A stretch of 64,000 bases of DNA, from assembly GCF_001640805.2 (NCBI RefSeq), contig NC_066849.1:27175778-27239777 (forward strand). Direction: 5' to 3'. The translations under genes were made by a program, and so were the position numbers. The stretch's first letter is position 1. Each line of letters begins with the position of its first letter. This document shows, one piece after another, positions 61,001 to 64,000 of this stretch. The stretch is from Lates calcarifer. Lineage: Eukaryota > Chordata > Actinopteri > Centropomidae. Under the pieces are notes generated by a model. That model saw only the letters and a program-made list of their open reading frames with translations. It was not told where the DNA came from and searched no databases.

Positions 61001-61284
61001 CACTTAAACACACAGAGGTCAAAGGTCAGACAGGTCAAACTCAGGGGGGTGAATCAGCTGCTGTGTGTGTGTTCGGGGTTAAAACAGGTGCTGTGTGACC
61101 TCTGAGGGTTAAACAGGGATTTAAGGGCAGAAACCCGGCAGCGCTGCGGTTCCTCCTGTAACTTTAGTTTGTGGTTTTGTTTTCGTTTCATACACAGAGA
61201 TGAATGTGTGTGTTGGTGTGTGTGTCAGAGAGAGAGAGAGAGAGGCCAGAGCGAGGGCTAAATCTGCTGCTCGCTCTCTCGCTC

Positions 61285-61360
61285 GCTCGCTCCAGCGGGC
61301 AGCCTTGGCCCAGAGAACGACAACAAAGGCGAGCGTTTGGAAAAAGGTCGCCGCTGCTCC
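61285..61360. promoter_or_regulatory. Candidate regulatory block with SOX motif
   Basis: After a (CTCG)n run the sequence holds CCTTGGCCC and AACAAAGG (61322-61329), a SOX consensus. It lies within GC-rich unique DNA. Function inferred. Confidence 0.25.
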
Positions 61361-61497
61361 AACATCCAGTCGAGCTCCAGTTGGCTCGACGGAGAGAGGA
61401 GGGGGGTGGGGGGAGGCTCCGGGCCGGCGGCCATGTTGGCCCGCGGAGGAGGAAACAGCTGAGAAAGAGAAGCAGCCATAGCATGAATACAGATGGA

Positions 61498-61560
61498 CTG
61501 TATGGCCAAATGTATCAGGACACTTGGCTCTGCTTCCTCTGATCCGTCAGTGGAGGGAAA
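61498..61560. mobile_element. Probable transposon terminus fragment
   Basis: CTGTATGGCCAAATGTATCAGGACACTTGG resembles the abundant fish repeat TATATGGCCAAAAGTATGTGGACACCTG. Decayed, no coding part. Confidence 0.5.
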
Positions 61561-61589
61561 TCTGACTGCCTCAGCCTCTGCCCACTTCT

Positions 61590-61905
61590 AAAAGTAACTT
61601 ATTACATTAGTTACTGAGAAAAGTAACTTGTTCGATCGATGCATCTTTTTCTCCGTTCAGGATTTCCTGAATTCAGATGCAAATCCTCGGCAATAAAAGT
61701 CGCGACAGAGTTTGTAATTCTTTAAATGCAGAGGATCAGATTTCTCGAGCCCGTCCTCTCAGACGCTAGCGTGCAAATGCTAAGCTAAGCGCGAAACAAA
61801 CAGTTATTTGAAAACATAACTCACTGATGATTACTTGAATTACATGATCCATTACTCATTTCAACAATAAAAGTAATCAGAGTACTCTAACGTTACTTTG
61901 TAGTG
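61590..61905. mobile_element. Probable decayed DNA-transposon repeat
   Basis: The start (AAAGTAACTTATTACATTAGTTACTGAGAAAAGTAACTTG) and end (AAAGTAATCAGAGTACTCTAACGTTACTTTG) carry inverse AGTAAC/GTTACT words. These are typical of a common non-autonomous fish DNA element whose ends read AGTAACTAGTTACTTTT. The interior is unrecognised. Confidence 0.5.
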
Positions 61906-62189
61906 TTTTAGTTTTGTTCCTCTGAAAGTTTCTGTTTGTTTTGGCGCTGGTAGTTTTTCAGAGTAAAAAGGCTTTTATTTTGTAGCCGCGTGGTGTCCAG
62001 GTTAAACTGGGTTAAACTGGGTTGAACTGGGTCAGGATCAGGATCAGGATCAGGTAATCTGTGTCAGATCAGACCTCACCCTGGGTCACTGCATCAGCCC
62101 CGACACAGATCTGAGATCCGAGGTATTAATATTTGATCGAGCCGTTTTATTATGAAATATAAATTGAATATGCTGTCGTTTATCTCTAG

Positions 62190-62191
<2 letters not shown>

Positions 62192-62237
<46 letters not shown>

Positions 62238-62358
62238 GCAGTCAGTGGTGTGTGTTTCCTTCTGACTTCCAGCCAATCGTCATTTCCGCTGCTGGAAGTG
62301 ACCCCGCTGTCTGCCTGTCATCATCCAATCACGTGCAGCGGTGGCCAGCAGCGGGCCA

Positions 62359-62418
<60 letters not shown>

Positions 62419-62515
62419 TTTGATTGCAGCGTGCACACCAGCAGCAGCCTTATTACCAGGCAGAGGGCAGAGCAGGTTAATGAGACACTATTGACTGATT
62501 GTCCTGAGCCAAAGA

Positions 62516-62558
<43 letters not shown>
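62192..62558. repeat. Three dinucleotide arrays, TG-TG-CA
   Basis: (TG)n at 62192-62235 and 62362-62417, and (CA)n at 62517-62558. CCAAT boxes occur between the first two arrays (CAGCCAATCG near 62270, ATCCAATCACG near 62325). The second and third arrays are inverse complements. Confidence 0.95.
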
Positions 62559-62559
<1 letters not shown>

Positions 62560-63140
62560 GGACACTCGGTCAGCTGACCGCGGGGATCGAACCTGTGAGT
62601 TTTAGTCCAGAACAAATCAACTTGTTTCAGGTTCTTCCTCTGCACGAGTTTAACTGAATAATCCTCAAATAAATAAAATTATCAACAGATTTGTGATTAA
62701 TTCACTTTAACGGCAGCAGGAGTGTGTTTTATTAAAACTAATATAAGCACGTTTAACTCGCCTCAGTGCCAGAAATGATCAGTTTTCTTTGGCCTGTTTC
62801 ACACTGACCACCGTCATTAATCCTTTTTATAGTTCACCTCTTTCTAACATCGTTATATTTTTATTTTTAGATCATTTTTTCTTTTCTGTGTGTTGATGAA
62901 TTGTCTTTGACGAGTTAAGTTTAAGTGAGTTTTATTTCACCGCAGTGACAGATTAAGGTTTTCTAGATTGTTTCCTGACTTAGTTTCATGTGTGGTTGGA
63001 AACACTACATTAACCATGATCCTCAGCCACTGCAGGAATGATCCTAAAACCTGGATGATTTTCATCAGGATTAAAACTATAAATATGGATAAAGTGAGGA
63101 GGTGTAAACAAAATATAAATGACAGAAATAGAGCGTCTAG

Positions 63141-63508
63141 AACCAGGAAGTCAGTTAGCATGTTAGCATGTTAGCTCTTCCTGTTGTCAGTGTGTTTCTG
63201 GTTAAATGTCTGAAATAAGGTCTGTGGTTTTAACACAAGCTCAAGACATTTTCAGGTTTGATTCTCCGACATAAAATGGGTCAGTAAATCCCCCACTCCT
63301 GATGTTTGAAGCTTTTACGTGTCTTAAAAAAGGCGGTTGCTAACGAGTGTCTAAATGAGACTACAGAGGTTGTCGGGGACGTTAACATGAAAACCCATCT
63401 ACTCACCAGTCCACCTTTACAGCCTCGTTGTGTTTCTACTCACGCTCTTTCAAACTCTCACTAACTTTCTAAGAAGAAAGGCTTTTGTAGAAGAGCTCAG
63501 AGCTAAAT
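63141..63508. repeat. 368-bp dispersed repeat, copy 2
   Basis: The near-identical partner of 50035-50402. Upstream of this copy, TGATCCTAAAACC (63040-63052) resembles the sequence that directly abuts copy 1. The two may therefore derive from a longer unit, with about 90 bp lost in copy 1. Confidence 0.95.
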
Positions 63509-63834
63509 GAAATGACCAGTTGGAAGCTTAGTGGTGGAGACGTTGGCGGCTTTTTGTGGAGGGATACTAACGTCAGGGTTGGGCTACAAAAATACATGAT
63601 CCCTGCAGGACTCTACTGATCTCAAACTGATCCAGGATCAGGTTTTGCTACTTTTAATTTCTTCTCTAACACAGTTTTAGGAGGGAACTGGTGTGTGACG
63701 TTTTTACTGAGAATTTGAGGACGAGTTTTTGGAGGTTTTGTAGAATCAGGTCCAGTTTGTCTTCATCTCTTTAAACGGAGGGCGAGGTGTCAGCGTTTGT
63801 CTGAAAACCTGCAGAGTCTGATATCAAGGACTAT

Positions 63835-63865
63835 GTGTGTGTGTGTGTGTGTTTGTGTGTGTGTG
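63835..63865. repeat. (TG)n microsatellite, imperfect
   Basis: A TG array with one TTTG interruption. Confidence 0.85.
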
Positions 63866-63874
63866 CTTGGTGGT

Positions 63875-64000
63875 CTGGGCTGTATTCATTATTTAGTGAG
63901 AGCTATTACTGGGGATAAGAGGCTGCTCTCTCCTCTCTCTCAGGACCATATCGATTGCTTTAATTGCCCCGAAAGATTGTCAACTCTTAAGATAGATATT
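63875..64000. promoter_or_regulatory. Candidate conserved non-coding element at window end
   Basis: Unique block with GTATTCATTATTTAGTGAG, GGGGATAAGAGG (GATA motif), CATATCGATTGCTTTAATTG and TCTTAAGATAGATA. It is dense in homeodomain and GATA cores and truncated by the window edge. No CAG-preceded exon 3-like reading frame is seen. Confidence 0.35.

Overview
The window is vertebrate, almost certainly teleost, nuclear genomic DNA. It has intron-interrupted coding sequence, very sparse coding content, abundant (CA)n/(TG)n and (CT)n microsatellites, long purine- or pyrimidine-only tracts, and relics of fish-type non-LTR retrotransposons and MITE-like repeats. There are no operons, ribosome binding sites or dense ORFs of a prokaryotic or viral genome. 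The many short ORFs are chance frames, mostly in low-complexity DNA.

One gene can be supported: nfia (nuclear factor I/A) on the + strand. Coding exon 1 (11728-11754, MYSPLCLTQ) ends at a GTGAGT donor. Intron 1 is 9.4 kb. Coding exon 2 (21124-21652) encodes residues 10-185, the core of the CTF/NFI DNA-binding domain, with the complete family signature [13 protein letters not shown] second GTGAGT donor opens intron 2, which runs to the end of the window (at least 42 kb). I see no third exon, so the rest of the protein lies downstream.

Layout: 1-7.1 kb is upstream flank with microsatellites, old repeats and one candidate conserved element (5.39-5.60 kb). 7.1-8.4 kb is a CpG-rich block followed by a promoter-like cluster of CCAAT and GC boxes. 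9.8-12.4 kb is the GC-rich nfia promoter and 5' UTR region, with (CA)n and (CT)n arrays and several upstream ORFs. 11.76-21.12 kb is intron 1, with two families of degenerate local repeats. 21.65-64 kb is intron 2. In intron 2, blocks of complex, TAAT/octamer/SOX/NFI-motif-bearing sequence look like conserved regulatory elements of a developmental transcription factor. They alternate with repeats: two LINE relics, several repeat families and a near-identical 368-bp dispersed duplication.

The non-coding architecture is therefore the main interest: candidate cis-regulatory blocks around a brain and glia developmental regulator, CTCF-like motifs in convergent orientation, minimal start-stop uORFs in the probable 5' leader, and unusual secondary-structure sequences. 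All regulatory calls were made by eye, without alignment. No novel protein system was found.
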